NCBI GenBank assembly: GCA_028279345.1
Contig: JANQNY010000009.1
Span: forward strand, 1 to 64,000
DNA: 64,000 bases
Reading direction: 5' to 3'
DNA from: Geminicoccaceae bacterium
GTDB taxonomy: Bacteria; Pseudomonadota; Alphaproteobacteria; Geminicoccales; Geminicoccaceae
In this document: one piece after another, positions 1-10,102 of the stretch
Layout: each line of letters starts with the position of its first letter
Position numbering within the stretch: the first letter of the stretch is position 1
Translations under genes and position numbers: made by a program
Notes under the pieces: model-generated
Told to the model about the DNA's origin: nothing
Database searches by the model: none
Seen by the model: only the letters and a program-made list of their open reading frames with translations

Positions 1-1413
1 GAAGGCCCGCTCGCCGCGGTCGACCGCCGCCACGAGCCGCTCGAGCACCAGCGCTTCCCGGTCGCGGCCGATCGCCCGCGTCGTCACGTTGTCGCGCACG
101 TGCGCGCGCGGCTCCAGCCGCGACACCGCGAACGAGCCTGCCAGCATCAGCGCGAGCGTTCGCGGGATCGGCGTCGCGGTCAGGGTCAGAACCTGCGAGG
201 CCAGCCCTTTGCTGGTGACCAGCGCGCGTTGCCGGACGCCGAAACGTTGCTGCTCGTCGATGATCGCCAGGCCCAGATCGTGGAAGGTGACGGACGGCTC
301 CAGGACGGCATGGGTGCCAACGAGGACGTGCAGCCGCCCGTCGGCCAGGCGTTCGACCAACGGACGGCGCGCAGCGGTTGGCACGCTGCCGGTGAGCAGC
401 GCCAATTCTACGCCGCGGCCGCCGAGCCATCGGGCAAAGTTGTGCGCGTGCTGCTCGGCGAGGCTCTCGCTCGGCGCCAGCAGTAGCACTTGGCGGCCTG
501 CCTCCACGACGTCGGCGGCGGCCAAGGCGGCGACGACGGTCTTGCCGCTGCCGACATCGCCGCTGACGATGCGGGTCACTGGGCGACCGGCGCGCAGGTC
601 GGCGCGGCAGGACACGACGGCCGCATGCTGGCTCTTCGTCAGCGCGAAGGGGAGCGCGCGTTCGACGGCTTCAGCGAGGCGACCGGCCACGTCAACGGGG
701 CGGCCGTCACGTGGACGCCCCGTTTGGGCGGCCTCGAGGTCCCGCTGGAAGGCTTGCCATTCGAGGGCCGCCAGCCGGCGTCGCGCGGTTTCCTCGTCGC
801 CCGGCTCGAGCCCGTGGAGGACGGCGAGCGCCGCGCGGAGGCCCCTATCGTCGTCGATGTTTTCCGGCCAGCTCTCGAGCACCGCGCCGACGAGCGCTTG
901 AAAGCGGCGGCCCAGCGCGCGGTCCAGGTCCGGATAGCTGGCGAGCCGGCTGCCCGCGTCGCGCTCCGGATGGAGGCGCGGGTGCGGGCAGGCGAGGCCG
1001 CGCTCTCCATCGGCCCTCAACGTGCCCGACAAGAGCACGCGGCCCCGCGCGAAACGTTCGAGGAGATTCTGCGGCGGCGGGTGGAACCAAAGGAGCCGGA
1101 GCGGTCGGTCGTCGACGGCGCCGACGAGGGCGCGGCCACGGCGGGCCAGGCGCGCCGGCGCGGCGCTAGCTTCGAACCAGAACGCCGCCGCTGCACCGGG
1201 GTGCAACGCCTTGCCCGGTGTCGGCTCGAGGTCGACCAGCCGATCCGGCAGGAAGAGGAGCGCGTCGCGTCGGCGCAGCTCGGATCCGAGCACGGCCGCG
1301 AGCTTGGCACGCCGCGCGGGACCGATGCCGGCAATGTCGGGAAGCGGTGCGGCGAGCCACGCGGCGAGCGTAGCGCTGTCGTCGGTGCGGTGGATCGGCT
1401 TGCTTGGCGACAC
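1..1413 (-). CDS. recG: ATP-dependent DNA helicase RecG, N-terminal part (runs off the window)
   Basis: RecG remodels stalled replication forks and Holliday junctions. About 471 codons are visible; the family is usually about 690, so the C-terminal helicase half lies beyond the left edge. Reading leftwards one sees an N-terminal wedge region, then Walker A GDVGSGKT, the DExx-box variant DEQQRFG (usually DEQHRFG), and motif III TATPIPRTLAL. The start is a GTG at 1413; an in-frame TAG lies five codons upstream, so it cannot begin earlier. It is divergent from sdhE and mfd, with about 50 bases between the start codons for both promoters. The recG/sdhE/mfd arrangement is common in Alphaproteobacteria. 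Several long open frames on the plus strand here are only GC-rich shadows of recG. Confidence 0.93.
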   Translation of the reverse strand, partial: MSPSKPIHRTDDSATLAAWLAAPLPDIAGIGPARRAKLAAVLGSELRRRDALLFLPDRLVDLEPTPGKALHPGAAAAFWFEASAAPARLARRGRALVGAVDDRPLRLLWFHPPPQNLLERFARGRVLLSGTLRADGERGLACPHPRLHPERDAGSRLASYPDLDRALGRRFQALVGAVLESWPENIDDDRGLRAALAVLHGLEPGDEETARRRLAALEWQAFQRDLEAAQTGRPRDGRPVDVAGRLAEAVERALPFALTKSQHAAVVSCRADLRAGRPVTRIVSGDVGSGKTVVAALAAADVVEAGRQVLLLAPSESLAEQHAHNFARWLGGRGVELALLTGSVPTAARRPLVERLADGRLHVLVGTHAVLEPSVTFHDLGLAIIDEQQRFGVRQRALVTSKGLASQVLTLTATPIPRTLALMLAGSFAVSRLEPRAHVRDNVTTRAIGRDREALVLERLVAAVDRGERAF

Positions 1414-1463
1414 GCCCCGAGTAGGCTAGATCAAGCTGCCTCACGCAAGCGTGGAGACAGCCC

Positions 1464-1730
1464 GTGGGGGAACCTTTGAGCGTGCGCCGCAAGCGTCTGG
1501 CCTATCGCAGCCTCTATCGTGGCGTGCGCGAGAGCGACATCATCTTCCGACGGTTCAAGGACCACCATCTGGACGGTCTGGATGCGGGTGAGCTCGACCG
1601 CTTCGAGGCGCTGCTCGAGGAGCACGACCAGGACATCTTGTCGTGGGTCACGGGCCGCGTCCCGGTGCCCGCGCGGCACGACCACAGCGTGTTTCGCCGG
1701 CTTGCCGAGGTGACGAGCGCCAACCCGTGA
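1464..1730 (+). CDS. sdhE: FAD assembly factor SdhE (YgfY family)
   Basis: Small protein of 88 residues that helps attach FAD covalently to the flavoprotein subunit of succinate dehydrogenase in the cytoplasm. The family's fold is visible as a short helical bundle with the RGVRESDIIF segment, equivalent to the conserved RG-E surface that contacts the flavoprotein. Length is normal (80-100). It starts with GTG; the GTG at 1479 is an in-frame alternative. Its stop codon overlaps the mfd GTG start (GTGA), so the two are translationally coupled. Position between recG and mfd is the usual alphaproteobacterial neighbourhood. Confidence 0.88.
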   Translation: MGEPLSVRRKRLAYRSLYRGVRESDIIFRRFKDHHLDGLDAGELDRFEALLEEHDQDILSWVTGRVPVPARHDHSVFRRLAEVTSANP

Positions 1731-4700
1731 GTCTGACACTCGCCGAGCCGGCCGCCGCCACCGCCACCCGGGTGGCCCTCCCGGCATTGCCGGTCGCCCA
1801 TGCGCCGGACGGGGCGGACGCGCTCTTTATCGCCCAACGATTGGCCGTGGATGCAGGTGTGCATCTGTATGTCGCGCGGGATTCGGCGCGCGGCGAGCGC
1901 TTCCTAGCGACAACCCAGTTCGCTCTGCCCGAGTGCGAAGGGCTGCTCGTCCCCGCCTGGGATTGTCTTCCCTACGATCGCGTCTCCCCGACAGCGGATG
2001 TGATGGCGCAGCGACTCGCGGCGCTGAGCCGCCTCGCCGATGGACCGGGTGGGCCGCTGCTCGTCGTGACCACGGTCAATGCGCTGTCGCAGTACGTCCC
2101 ACCCGCCGACGCCATTCGCGCCGCCCGTTTGCGTCTCAAGCGCGGCGACCGGGTCGACCGCGAGGCGCTCATCAAGAGGCTGGAGGGCATCGGCTACCGC
2201 CGCTGCGCGACGGTGGTCGAGGCCGGTGAGTACGCCGTGCGCGGCAGCCTGGTCGACGTATTCCCGACGGGCGGCGGCGCGCCGCTACGGCTCGACTTCT
2301 TCGGCGCGGAGCTCGAGGGCATCCGCACCTTCGATGCTCTCACGCAGCGCTCGCTCGGTCGGGTGGATCACGTCGAGTTGGCGCCTTTTTCGGAGGTCGT
2401 GCTCGACGCGGCGGCCATCGAGCGTTTCCGCGTCCGCTTCCTGCAGCAGTTCGGTGCGGTGGCCGACGACCCGCTGCTCGAGGCGATCAGCGCCGGCCGG
2501 CCGTTTGCGGGCATGGAGCACTGGCTGCCCCTGTTTCATGAGCGGCTCGACACCTTGCTGGACTATCTGCCCAACTGTCTCTCCTGGTCGCTCGACGACC
2601 AGGTCGAGGCGGCGCTCGGCGCGCGGCTCGACACCGTCGCCGAGCACTACGCCGCGCGCCTGGAGGCGCCGCACGGCAGCCAGCTGGGGGTTCCCTACCG
2701 CGCGCTCGAGCCCGAGCGCCTCTACCTCGATGGGGCGAGTGTCCGGCGCCGGCTCGACCCGGCGAAGGGCCTGCGCTTCGTGGCCGGCGAGGTGCCGCCC
2801 GGCGCCGGCCATGTGCTCGACGCCGAGGGGCGCCCTGGGCGCGACTTCGCGGCCGAGCGCAAGCAACGCGAGGTGTCCTTGTTCGACGCGGTCATCGACC
2901 ATCTGCGCGCCGTCGCGCCGACCGCGGAGGCGGTGATCGTCGCGGCCCAGAGCGAGGGCGCGCGCCAACGCCTGCAGCACATGCTGGAGGATGCCGGGCT
3001 CGACGCGCTGCCGCCGGTGGAAAGCCTCGAAGAGGCACAAGGGCGCGGACCTGTGAGCGCCGTCCTGCCGGCGGAGCGGGGCTTCGTTCGCGCCGGCAAC
3101 GTGATCGTCAGCGAGACGGACATCTTGGGTGAGCGCCTGCGCCGCCAGCGGCCGCGCAAGCGCCGCAGCGACGCCATCATCGGGGAGATCACCGCCCTCA
3201 AGCCGGGCGATCTCGTGGTCCACCAGAGCCATGGCATCGGGCGCTTCGACGGCTTGGAGCCGATCGACGTCGGCGGCGCGCCGCACGACTGCATCCGGGT
3301 GGTCTACGCCGGCAACGACAAGCTCTTCCTGCCGGTGGAGAACCTGGAGGTCTTGTCGCGTTACGGCTCCGGCGAGGATCGGGTTCAGCTCGACCGCCTC
3401 GGTGGTGCCGGCTGGCAAGCCCGGAAGGCCGCGGTCAAGAAGCGAATTCAGGACCTTGCGGACGCGCTCTTGCGGATCGCGGCCGAGCGACAGCTCAAAC
3501 ACGGCCTGGCGCTCGAACGCACGACGGGCCTTTGGGAGGAGTTCTGCGCGCGCTTTCCCTATGAAGAGACCGACGACCAACTCGCTGCGATCGATGCGGT
3601 CGTCGCGGACTTGAGCTCCGGCCGGCCGATGGACCGGCTCGTCTGCGGCGATGTTGGCTTCGGCAAGACGGAGGTGGCGCTCCGTGCCGCCTTCATCGCT
3701 GCGCTGTCGGGCCGTCAGGTGGCGATCCTGGCTCCGACGACCCTGCTCGCGCGCCAGCACTTCCGGGTCTTCAGGCAGCGGTTCGAGGGCTTTCCGGTGC
3801 GGATCGAGATGCTCTCACGGTTCGTCACGCCGCGGCAGGCGACGAAGATCAAGCAGGAGGTCGCCGCCGGTACGGTCGACATCGTCATCGGCACGCACGC
3901 GCTTCTGGGCAAGTCCGTCACATTCAAGGACCTGGGCCTGCTCGTCGTCGACGAGGAGCAGCATTTTGGGGTCGCGCACAAGGAGCGCTTGAAGCAGCTT
4001 CGTGCCGAGGTGCACGTGCTCACGATGACCGCGACGCCGATCCCGCGGACCTTGCAGATGGCGCTCGGCGGCTTGCGCGATTTGTCCATCATCGCCACGC
4101 CGCCGGTCGACCGGCTCGCGGTGCGCACCTTCGTCATGCCGACAGATCGCGTGGTGATCCGAGAAGCGCTCCTCCGCGAGCACTTCCGCGGCGGGCAGAG
4201 CTTCTATGTGTGCCCCAGGATCGAGGATCAGGCGCGGCTCTCGGACGATCTCTTCCAACTCGTTCCGGAGCTCAAGATCGGCGTCGCCAACGGCCGCATG
4301 CCGGCTGCCGAGCTCGAGCAGGTCATGCTCGCCTTCGATGACGGCACGCTGGACGTGCTGCTCGCCACCAACATCATCGAGAGCGGCCTCGACATCCCCC
4401 GCGCGAATACGCTCATCGTGCATCGCGCCGATATGTTCGGCTTGGCGCAGCTCTACCAGCTCCGCGGCCGGATCGGGCGCGGCAAGGTCCGCGGCTACGC
4501 CTACTTCACGGTGCCGGCCAATCGCGTGCTCGCCGAGACCGCGGAGCGGCGGCTCAAGGTGATGGAGACGATCGACGGCCTGGGTGCCGGCTTCCAGGTG
4601 GCGAGCCACGACATGGACATCCGCGGTCATGGCAACCTCCTGGGCGATGCCCAGTCGGGTCACATCAAGGAGGTCGGCTTCGAACTCTACAACCAGCTCC

Positions 4701-5221
4701 TGCAGGAGGCGCTCGAGGCCGCGCGCGAAGCGGGCGCCGGGGAGGGCGAGCGGCCGCCCGAGGCAGGCGACCGCTGGGCGCCGCAGATCACAATCGACGT
4801 CGCGGCGATGATGCCCGACACCTACGTTGCCGACCTCGACCTCAGGCTCTCCCTCTACCGCCGGCTCGCGTCGCTCGAGGAGGTCGACGAGATCGAGGCT
4901 TTCGCCGCCGAGCTGATCGACCGCTTCGGGCCGTTACCCGCGGAGACGGAGAGTTTGCTGGAACTGGTTCGCCTCAAGCTCGCCTGCCGCAGCGCCAATG
5001 TCGAGAAGCTGGACGCCGGGCCCAAGGGCTTGGTCATCGGCTTCCGCGACAACCACTTCAGCCGGCCTGAGCGTTTGGTGCCGTTGATCGCGGACAGCCA
5101 CGGTCGTATCCGGGTCCGTCCGGACCACCGCCTCGTGCTCAGCCAGGAAACGGCCTCGCCGGCCGAGCGGCTGGCTCGGGCGCAGACATTCGTCCAGCAA
5201 CTCGCCGAGCTAGCGGCCTGA
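1727..5221 (+). CDS. mfd: transcription-repair coupling factor Mfd
   Basis: Mfd pushes stalled RNA polymerase off DNA lesions and recruits UvrA for nucleotide-excision repair. The protein has 1,164 residues, the normal family length. In order: UvrB-like N-terminal domains, the polymerase-interacting domain around residues 490-560 (DLVVHQSHGIGRFDG), then RecG-like translocase motifs with Walker A CGDVGFGKTE near 640, DEEQHFG near 740, TATPIPRTL near 768, the TRCF/RecG C-terminal helicase part (LLATNIIESGLDIP, QLRGRIGR), and the C-terminal autoinhibitory D7 domain. The GTG at 1727 is chosen because it overlaps the sdhE stop; the open frame extends further upstream but that part reads through sdhE. 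It is probably co-transcribed with the downstream hydrolase gene, one base after its stop. Confidence 0.96.
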   Translation: MSLTLAEPAAATATRVALPALPVAHAPDGADALFIAQRLAVDAGVHLYVARDSARGERFLATTQFALPECEGLLVPAWDCLPYDRVSPTADVMAQRLAALSRLADGPGGPLLVVTTVNALSQYVPPADAIRAARLRLKRGDRVDREALIKRLEGIGYRRCATVVEAGEYAVRGSLVDVFPTGGGAPLRLDFFGAELEGIRTFDALTQRSLGRVDHVELAPFSEVVLDAAAIERFRVRFLQQFGAVADDPLLEAISAGRPFAGMEHWLPLFHERLDTLLDYLPNCLSWSLDDQVEAALGARLDTVAEHYAARLEAPHGSQLGVPYRALEPERLYLDGASVRRRLDPAKGLRFVAGEVPPGAGHVLDAEGRPGRDFAAERKQREVSLFDAVIDHLRAVAPTAEAVIVAAQSEGARQRLQHMLEDAGLDALPPVESLEEAQGRGPVSAVLPAERGFVRAGNVIVSETDILGERLRRQRPRKRRSDAIIGEITALKPGDLVVHQSHGIGRFDGLEPIDVGGAPHDCIRVVYAGNDKLFLPVENLEVLSRYGSGEDRVQLDRLGGAGWQARKAAVKKRIQDLADALLRIAAERQLKHGLALERTTGLWEEFCARFPYEETDDQLAAIDAVVADLSSGRPMDRLVCGDVGFGKTEVALRAAFIAALSGRQVAILAPTTLLARQHFRVFRQRFEGFPVRIEMLSRFVTPRQATKIKQEVAAGTVDIVIGTHALLGKSVTFKDLGLLVVDEEQHFGVAHKERLKQLRAEVHVLTMTATPIPRTLQMALGGLRDLSIIATPPVDRLAVRTFVMPTDRVVIREALLREHFRGGQSFYVCPRIEDQARLSDDLFQLVPELKIGVANGRMPAAELEQVMLAFDDGTLDVLLATNIIESGLDIPRANTLIVHRADMFGLAQLYQLRGRIGRGKVRGYAYFTVPANRVLAETAERRLKVMETIDGLGAGFQVASHDMDIRGHGNLLGDAQSGHIKEVGFELYNQLLQEALEAAREAGAGEGERPPEAGDRWAPQITIDVAAMMPDTYVADLDLRLSLYRRLASLEEVDEIEAFAAELIDRFGPLPAETESLLELVRLKLACRSANVEKLDAGPKGLVIGFRDNHFSRPERLVPLIADSHGRIRVRPDHRLVLSQETASPAERLARAQTFVQQLAELAA

Positions 5222-5222
5222 G

Positions 5223-6152
5223 ATGACCCTCTTCGTCTATCACCATCCAGCGGCGCTCGCGCACGATCCCGGCCAGGGGCATCCCGAGGCGCCCATCCGA
5301 CTGCACTACATCCTCAAGGGGTTGGATGCGGCGACCGATGTCGATCTCAGCCGGCACGAGCCGGGCCGGGCGACGCTGGATCATCTGCTCCGCGCGCACT
5401 CCGCGGCCCACATCAACAATGTCCTCGACCAGGTCCCAGCGCGGGGTTCCGTGCCGTTGGACATGGACACCTGGTTGAACCCGCACACCGGCGAAGCGGC
5501 ACTCCGGGCAGCTGGTGCCGCCGTTGACGCCGTCGACGCGGTGCTCGGCGGACGAACGCGGCGGGCGTTCTTGGCCATGCGGCCCCCCGGCCATCACGCC
5601 GAGCCGGATGTCGCCATGGGCTTCTGCTTCTTCAACAACGTGGCCATCGGCGCGCTGCATGCGCTCGACGCGCACGGCTTGTCGCGTGTCGCGGTCACCG
5701 ACTTCGACGTTCATCACGGCAACGGCACCCAGGCCATCTTCGAGAGCGACCCGCGCCTCTTTTACGCCTCTATCCATGAGGCGCCGCTCTACCCGGGCAC
5801 GGGCCGCGAGAGTGAGGCGGGTGTCGGCAACGTCTTCAACACCTGCGTGCAGGCCGGCACCGACGGTGCGCGTTGGCGCGCGGCGCTTGAAGCGCGCATT
5901 CTCCCCGCGCTGGATGCGTTCCAGCCGGAACTCGTCATGATTTCCGCCGGGTTCGACGCACACCTCGCCGACCCGCTGGCCAATCTCCGGCTGACCGAAG
6001 ACGATTTCGCCTGGATCACCGAGCGCTTGGTCGAGATCGCCGAGCGGCACGCGGAAGGCCGTGTGATCTCGGTTCTGGAGGGAGGCTACGACCCGCCGGC
6101 ACTGACGCGCTCGGTGCTCGCGCACCTTCGGGCCATGGAGGACCGAGCGTGA
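5223..6152 (+). CDS. histone deacetylase family protein (class II-like, acetylpolyamine/acetyl-lysine amidohydrolase)
   Basis: Zinc-dependent amidohydrolase of the arginase/deacetylase fold, 309 residues. Visible active-site elements are RPPGHHAEPD near residue 119 (tandem catalytic histidines), the metal-binding DFDVHHGNGT near 160, and SAGFDAHLADPLA near 240 supplying the last metal aspartate. Bacterial members remove acetyl groups from polyamines or other acetylated amines; the exact substrate cannot be read from sequence. Starts one base after the mfd stop, and its stop overlaps the xseB start, so it sits in a tight run of genes. Confidence 0.9.
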   Translation: MTLFVYHHPAALAHDPGQGHPEAPIRLHYILKGLDAATDVDLSRHEPGRATLDHLLRAHSAAHINNVLDQVPARGSVPLDMDTWLNPHTGEAALRAAGAAVDAVDAVLGGRTRRAFLAMRPPGHHAEPDVAMGFCFFNNVAIGALHALDAHGLSRVAVTDFDVHHGNGTQAIFESDPRLFYASIHEAPLYPGTGRESEAGVGNVFNTCVQAGTDGARWRAALEARILPALDAFQPELVMISAGFDAHLADPLANLRLTEDDFAWITERLVEIAERHAEGRVISVLEGGYDPPALTRSVLAHLRAMEDRA

Positions 6153-6409
6153 GTGGCGACGCGCCGGCTGCGAAGCGCATCGAAGAGCTGAGCTTCGAGG
6201 AAGCGGTCGCCGAGCTCGAGGCGATCGTCGATCGGCTCGACCGCGGCGAGATACCGTTGGCGGACTCGATCGATGCGTATGAACGCGGCACCCGGCTCAG
6301 GCGGCACTGCGAGCAAAAGCTCAACGAGGCGCGGCTCAGGGTGGAACGGCTGGTCGAGAACGCAGACGGCGCGCCGCACACCGAGCCGCTCGATCCGGAG
6401 GCGACGTGA
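6149..6409 (+). CDS. xseB: exodeoxyribonuclease VII small subunit
   Basis: XseB is the small subunit that joins XseA in exonuclease VII, which degrades single-stranded DNA. The 86 residues show the family signature SFEEAVAELEAIVDRLDRGEIPLADSIDAYERG in shorter form: SFEEAVAELEAIV, then LDRGEIPLADSI, then YERGTRLRRHCEQKLNEA, all helical. Starts at a GTG that overlaps the stop of the deacetylase gene and ends overlapping the ispA start. xseB immediately before ispA and dxs is a widespread arrangement. No xseA is in the window. Confidence 0.93.
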   Translation: MSGDAPAAKRIEELSFEEAVAELEAIVDRLDRGEIPLADSIDAYERGTRLRRHCEQKLNEARLRVERLVENADGAPHTEPLDPEAT

Positions 6410-7296
6410 GTACGCACACGCTCGACATGGTGCGCCACGCGATGGTGCCGCGTATCGAAGCCGAGCTGGAGCGGCTCGTTCCGGCCACCGGTCAGGACGC
6501 ACCTCGGCTGGCCGAGGCGATGCGCTACGCGCTCCACGCCGGCGGCAAGCGCGTCAGGCCGCTCCTGACGGTGATGAGCGGCCGCCTCTTCGATGTCGAG
6601 GACACGAGCCTCGTGCGTATCGGCGCCGCGATCGAGTGCCTGCACACCTACTCGCTGGTCCATGACGATCTGCCGGCGATGGACGATGCGCGCGAGCGCC
6701 GTGGCCGGCCGGCGCTGCACCGCGCTTTCGACGAAGCCACGGCCATTCTCGCGGGCGACGCCTTGCAGGCTCTGGCCTTCTCGAGCTTGGCCGATCCGTC
6801 ACTGCCGCTCCTGGGCGGCATCAGAGCCGAGCTTGCGCATGGTCTCGCGGTCGCTGCCGGCGCGCACGGCATGTGCGGCGGCCAGATGCTGGACCTCGAG
6901 GCCGATACCGCCACCGGCCTCGACGGCTTGCGCAAGCTCCAGGCGCTCAAGACCGGTGCCTTGATCACCTTCGCCTGCGAGGCTGGCGCGATCGCGGCCG
7001 ATGCGCGTGACGCCGATCGTTCGGCGCTGCGTGTGTTCGGGCGCGCCGTTGGTGCCGCTTTTCAGATCCGCGACGATCTGCTCGACGTGGAAGGTGACGC
7101 TCTTTTGGTAGGGAAAGACCTCGGGCGGGACGAGGAGCAGGCGAAGGCGACGTTCGTGAGCGCGCTCGGCGTCGACGGTGCGAGGCGCGAGCTGGCGGCG
7201 GCGGTCGAGATGGCGGAGGCGGCGTTGGCACGGTTCGGTGACGCCGCGACGCCCTTGTCGGAGCTGGCGCGGTACATCGCGGCGCGAACCAGCTAG
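6406..7296 (+). CDS. ispA: (2E,6E)-farnesyl diphosphate synthase / short-chain polyprenyl synthetase
   Basis: Condenses isopentenyl diphosphate with dimethylallyl and geranyl diphosphate to give farnesyl diphosphate in the cytoplasm. The 296 residues carry the first aspartate-rich motif DDLPAMDD near residue 87 and the second, QIRDDLLD, near 222, plus GGKRVRPLL near 46 for IPP binding. Insertion of two residues in the first aspartate motif (DDxxxxD) is typical of bacterial type II FPP synthases. It lies between xseB and dxs, and directly supplies substrate for the squalene-type enzymes encoded downstream. The start GTG overlaps the xseB stop. Confidence 0.93.
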   Translation: MSTHTLDMVRHAMVPRIEAELERLVPATGQDAPRLAEAMRYALHAGGKRVRPLLTVMSGRLFDVEDTSLVRIGAAIECLHTYSLVHDDLPAMDDARERRGRPALHRAFDEATAILAGDALQALAFSSLADPSLPLLGGIRAELAHGLAVAAGAHGMCGGQMLDLEADTATGLDGLRKLQALKTGALITFACEAGAIAADARDADRSALRVFGRAVGAAFQIRDDLLDVEGDALLVGKDLGRDEEQAKATFVSALGVDGARRELAAAVEMAEAALARFGDAATPLSELARYIAARTS

Positions 7297-7328
7297 CAAC
7301 CAAGCGCGGTGCGCTACTGAGAGGCGGC

Positions 7329-9248
7329 ATGTCGGCAACCAAACTCCTGGACAGCATCTCGAACCCGAAGGACCTGCGGCGGGTTGCGCAGGACGATCTA
7401 CAGCTTGTTGCCGACGAGTTGCGCGAGGAGACGATCAGTGCAGTCTCCGAGACCGGTGGCCATCTCGGTGCCGGCTTGGGGGTCATCGAGCTCACGGTCG
7501 CGCTGCACTACGTCTTCGACACGCCGCGCGACAAGGTCGTCTGGGACGTCGGCCATCAGGCCTATCCGCACAAGATTCTGACCGGTCGCCGCGACCGCAT
7601 CCGCACGCTGCGGCAGGCTGGCGGGCTGTCGGGCTTCACCAAGCGCGCCGAGAGCGTCTACGACCCCTTCGGTGCGGCGCACAGCTCGACGTCGATCTCG
7701 GCCTCGCTGGGCATGGCGGCCGCGCGGGATCTCTCTGCGGATGCGTTCAACGTTATCGCGGTGATCGGCGACGGCGCCATGACAGGCGGCATGGCCTACG
7801 AGGCGATGAACAACGCCGGCGCGTCGAAGTCGCGGCTGATCGTCATCCTGAACGACAACGACATGTCGATCGCGCCCAATGTCGGTGCGCTCAGCAACTA
7901 TCTGTCGCGCGTCGTCTCCTCGAGCAGCTATCGCTCGGTGCGTCACGTAGCGAAGGAGATCACCCGGCGCTTTCCGCGGCCGTTCGCTCAGGCGGCGGCG
8001 CGAGCGGAGGAGTATGCGCGCGGCCTGGTGACCGGTGGCACGTTGTTCGAAGCGTTGGGCTTCTACTATGTGGGTCCCCTCGACGGGCACAACATCGAGC
8101 ATCTGGTGCCGGTGCTCGAGAACGTTCGCGACAATTGCAAGTCCGGACCGGTCCTGGTTCACGTCGTGACCGAGAAAGGCCGCGGCTTCGCGCCCGCCCA
8201 GGCCGCAATGGACAAGTGCCACGCGGTCAACAAGTTCGACCCCGAGACCTTCAAGCAGCAGGCCAAGAAGGGCAACGCACCGAGCTACACGAGTGTCTTC
8301 GCCAAGGGCTTGGTCGCGGAGGCGGAGCAGGACGAGCGTGTGGTCGGTATCACGGCAGCGATGCCCGACGGTACCGGCATTGCCAAGTTCCAGGAGTGCT
8401 TTCCGGACCGGACCTACGATGTCGGCATCGCCGAGCAGCACGCGGTAACGTTCGCCGCCGGTCTCGCCACGGAAGGCTACAAGCCATTCTGCGCGATCTA
8501 CTCGACGTTCCTGCAGCGCGGCTACGACCAGGTCGTCCACGACGTCGCCATCCAGAAGCTGCCGGTACGCTTTGCCATCGATCGTGCGGGGCTCGTCGGG
8601 GCCGACGGACCGACGCATGCGGGCTCGTTCGACCTCGCCTATCTCGGCTGCCTGCCGCACTTCGTGATCATGGCGCCGTCCGACGAGGCCGAGCTGATGC
8701 ACATGATCGCCACCGCCGCGGCCCATGACGACGGGCCGTCCGCCGTGCGCTATCCGCGCGGCGATGGGGTCGGTGTCGACCTGCCGGAGCGTGGCGAGGT
8801 TCTGCCGATCGGTCGCGGGCGGGTCCTGCGCGCGGGCTCGACGGTCGCTCTCGTGGGCTTGGGCCCGCGCGTGCACGAGTGCCTCAAGGCCGCGGATCAG
8901 CTCGCGCAGCGAGGCATCAGCGCCACCGTGATCGACGCGCGGTTCGCAAAGCCGCTCGATCGCGACTTGCTCTTGCGCGCTGCCGCCGAGCACGCGGTCA
9001 TGCTGAGCGTTGAGGAGGGCGCCGTCGGCGGCTTCGGCAGCGCGATCCAGCAGCTCTTGCTCAACGAAGGCGCGTTGGACTCGGGGAGCCTCAAATTCCG
9101 CAGTCTGATCCTGCCGGACCGCTTCATCGACCACGGCAACGCGGATCAGATGTATGCCGACGCCGGGCTCGACGCGGAAGCCATCCTGACCCGCGCGCTT
9201 GGTCTCCTGGATTCGCTCGACGCACGGGCGACCTCGGCGGCGAGTTGA
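7329..9248 (+). CDS. dxs: 1-deoxy-D-xylulose-5-phosphate synthase
   Basis: Thiamine-diphosphate enzyme that joins pyruvate and glyceraldehyde 3-phosphate, the first step of the MEP isoprenoid pathway. The 639 residues match the family length. Key landmarks: [17 protein letters not shown] near 71, the ThDP/Mg motif GDGAMTGG near 147 followed by EAMNNA, the central [13 protein letters not shown] near 370, and [15 protein letters not shown] near 418. ATG start preceded by GAGAGGCGGC, a usable ribosome site. The stop overlaps the TTG start of hpnC. A 516-codon open frame on the same strand in another frame (7178-8728) is a shadow. Confidence 0.97.
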   Translation: MSATKLLDSISNPKDLRRVAQDDLQLVADELREETISAVSETGGHLGAGLGVIELTVALHYVFDTPRDKVVWDVGHQAYPHKILTGRRDRIRTLRQAGGLSGFTKRAESVYDPFGAAHSSTSISASLGMAAARDLSADAFNVIAVIGDGAMTGGMAYEAMNNAGASKSRLIVILNDNDMSIAPNVGALSNYLSRVVSSSSYRSVRHVAKEITRRFPRPFAQAAARAEEYARGLVTGGTLFEALGFYYVGPLDGHNIEHLVPVLENVRDNCKSGPVLVHVVTEKGRGFAPAQAAMDKCHAVNKFDPETFKQQAKKGNAPSYTSVFAKGLVAEAEQDERVVGITAAMPDGTGIAKFQECFPDRTYDVGIAEQHAVTFAAGLATEGYKPFCAIYSTFLQRGYDQVVHDVAIQKLPVRFAIDRAGLVGADGPTHAGSFDLAYLGCLPHFVIMAPSDEAELMHMIATAAAHDDGPSAVRYPRGDGVGVDLPERGEVLPIGRGRVLRAGSTVALVGLGPRVHECLKAADQLAQRGISATVIDARFAKPLDRDLLLRAAAEHAVMLSVEEGAVGGFGSAIQQLLLNEGALDSGSLKFRSLILPDRFIDHGNADQMYADAGLDAEAILTRALGLLDSLDARATSAAS

Positions 9249-10102
9249 GCGACACGACCTTCGAGCTACCTTCCGGCAAGAACGCGGCGGGCGAGAACTT
9301 TCCGGTCGCGTCGCGCTTGCTGAGCCCTCGGCTCCGACCGCATCTCCTGACGTTCTACGCGTTTTGTCGGGCGATTGACGATGTCGCCGACGCGGCCGGC
9401 GTGCCCGCGGAAGAGCGCCGGCGCCGGCTCTTGGCCTTCGATGCGGTGCTCGCGGGCACGGCCAAGAGAGGCCCCACCAAAGCCGTGGCGCTCAAGCGCA
9501 GCCTCGACGCGACCGGCGTGCCCGCGGTTCACGGGCGTGAGCTGATCCAGGCCTTTCTCCGCGACACCAGGCAAGCACGCTATGCCGATTGGCAGGACCT
9601 GATGAGCTATTGTCGCTTGTCAGCGGCGCCCGTGGGTCGGCACGTCCTCGACCTGCACGCCGAGGATCACGCCACCTGGCCGGCGAATGACGCGCTCTGC
9701 GCGGCGCTGCAGATCATCAACCACCTGCAGGACTGCGGCGACGACTACCGAGAACTCGACCGTGTCTATCTGCCAGTTCCCTGGCTGGAGGCCGAAGGCG
9801 TTGGTGTTGAGGTGCTTGGGGAGGCAGCATCGCCAACCGGTCTGCGCCGCGTCGTCGACCGCGCGCTCGACGCCACGGAGCCGCTGCTAGCACAGTCGAA
9901 AATCCTGAGAGATCAGGTTAAGGATTCCCGTTTATGCATTGAAATATCAGTTATTCAGGCGCTCGCAGAACGGCTGGTGCAGGAGCTGCGGCGGCGTGAC
10001 CCGTTGGCAGAGCGCGTCAAGCTCAAGCGCGGTGCCGTGGCACGGGTGGCGCTCGGAGCGATTGGGCAGGGCCTCGTGGCCAGGCTCGGTGCGCGCGCAT
10101 GA
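9245..10102 (+). CDS. hpnC: squalene synthase-like protein HpnC
   Basis: Member of the trans-isoprenyl diphosphate synthase (phytoene/squalene synthase) family. In hopanoid makers HpnD forms presqualene diphosphate from FPP, HpnC converts it to hydroxysqualene, and HpnE reduces that to squalene. HpnC-type features: N-terminal [19 protein letters not shown] near residue 42, [11 protein letters not shown] near 120 and [20 protein letters not shown] near 155-175. It lacks the HpnD-type N-terminus. The TTG start at 9245 overlaps the dxs stop (TTGA) and gives the expected family N-terminus. The C-terminal third contains a short AT-richer patch (about 9895-9960) but the frame stays intact. Confidence 0.85.
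   Translation: MSDTTFELPSGKNAAGENFPVASRLLSPRLRPHLLTFYAFCRAIDDVADAAGVPAEERRRRLLAFDAVLAGTAKRGPTKAVALKRSLDATGVPAVHGRELIQAFLRDTRQARYADWQDLMSYCRLSAAPVGRHVLDLHAEDHATWPANDALCAALQIINHLQDCGDDYRELDRVYLPVPWLEAEGVGVEVLGEAASPTGLRRVVDRALDATEPLLAQSKILRDQVKDSRLCIEISVIQALAERLVQELRRRDPLAERVKLKRGAVARVALGAIGQGLVARLGARA

Noticed and set aside
490..1479. Long plus-strand open frame (329 codons) opposite recG
   Set aside because: It is antisense to recG, whose helicase motifs are clear, and has the Arg/Ala/Gly-rich composition of a GC-driven shadow.
2285..3760. 491-codon minus-strand open frame inside mfd
   Set aside because: Mfd on the other strand is complete and conserved; the antisense frame has no domain pattern.
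7178..8728. 516-codon plus-strand frame overlapping ispA and dxs
   Set aside because: Reads the same bases as dxs in another frame; dxs has all its catalytic motifs.
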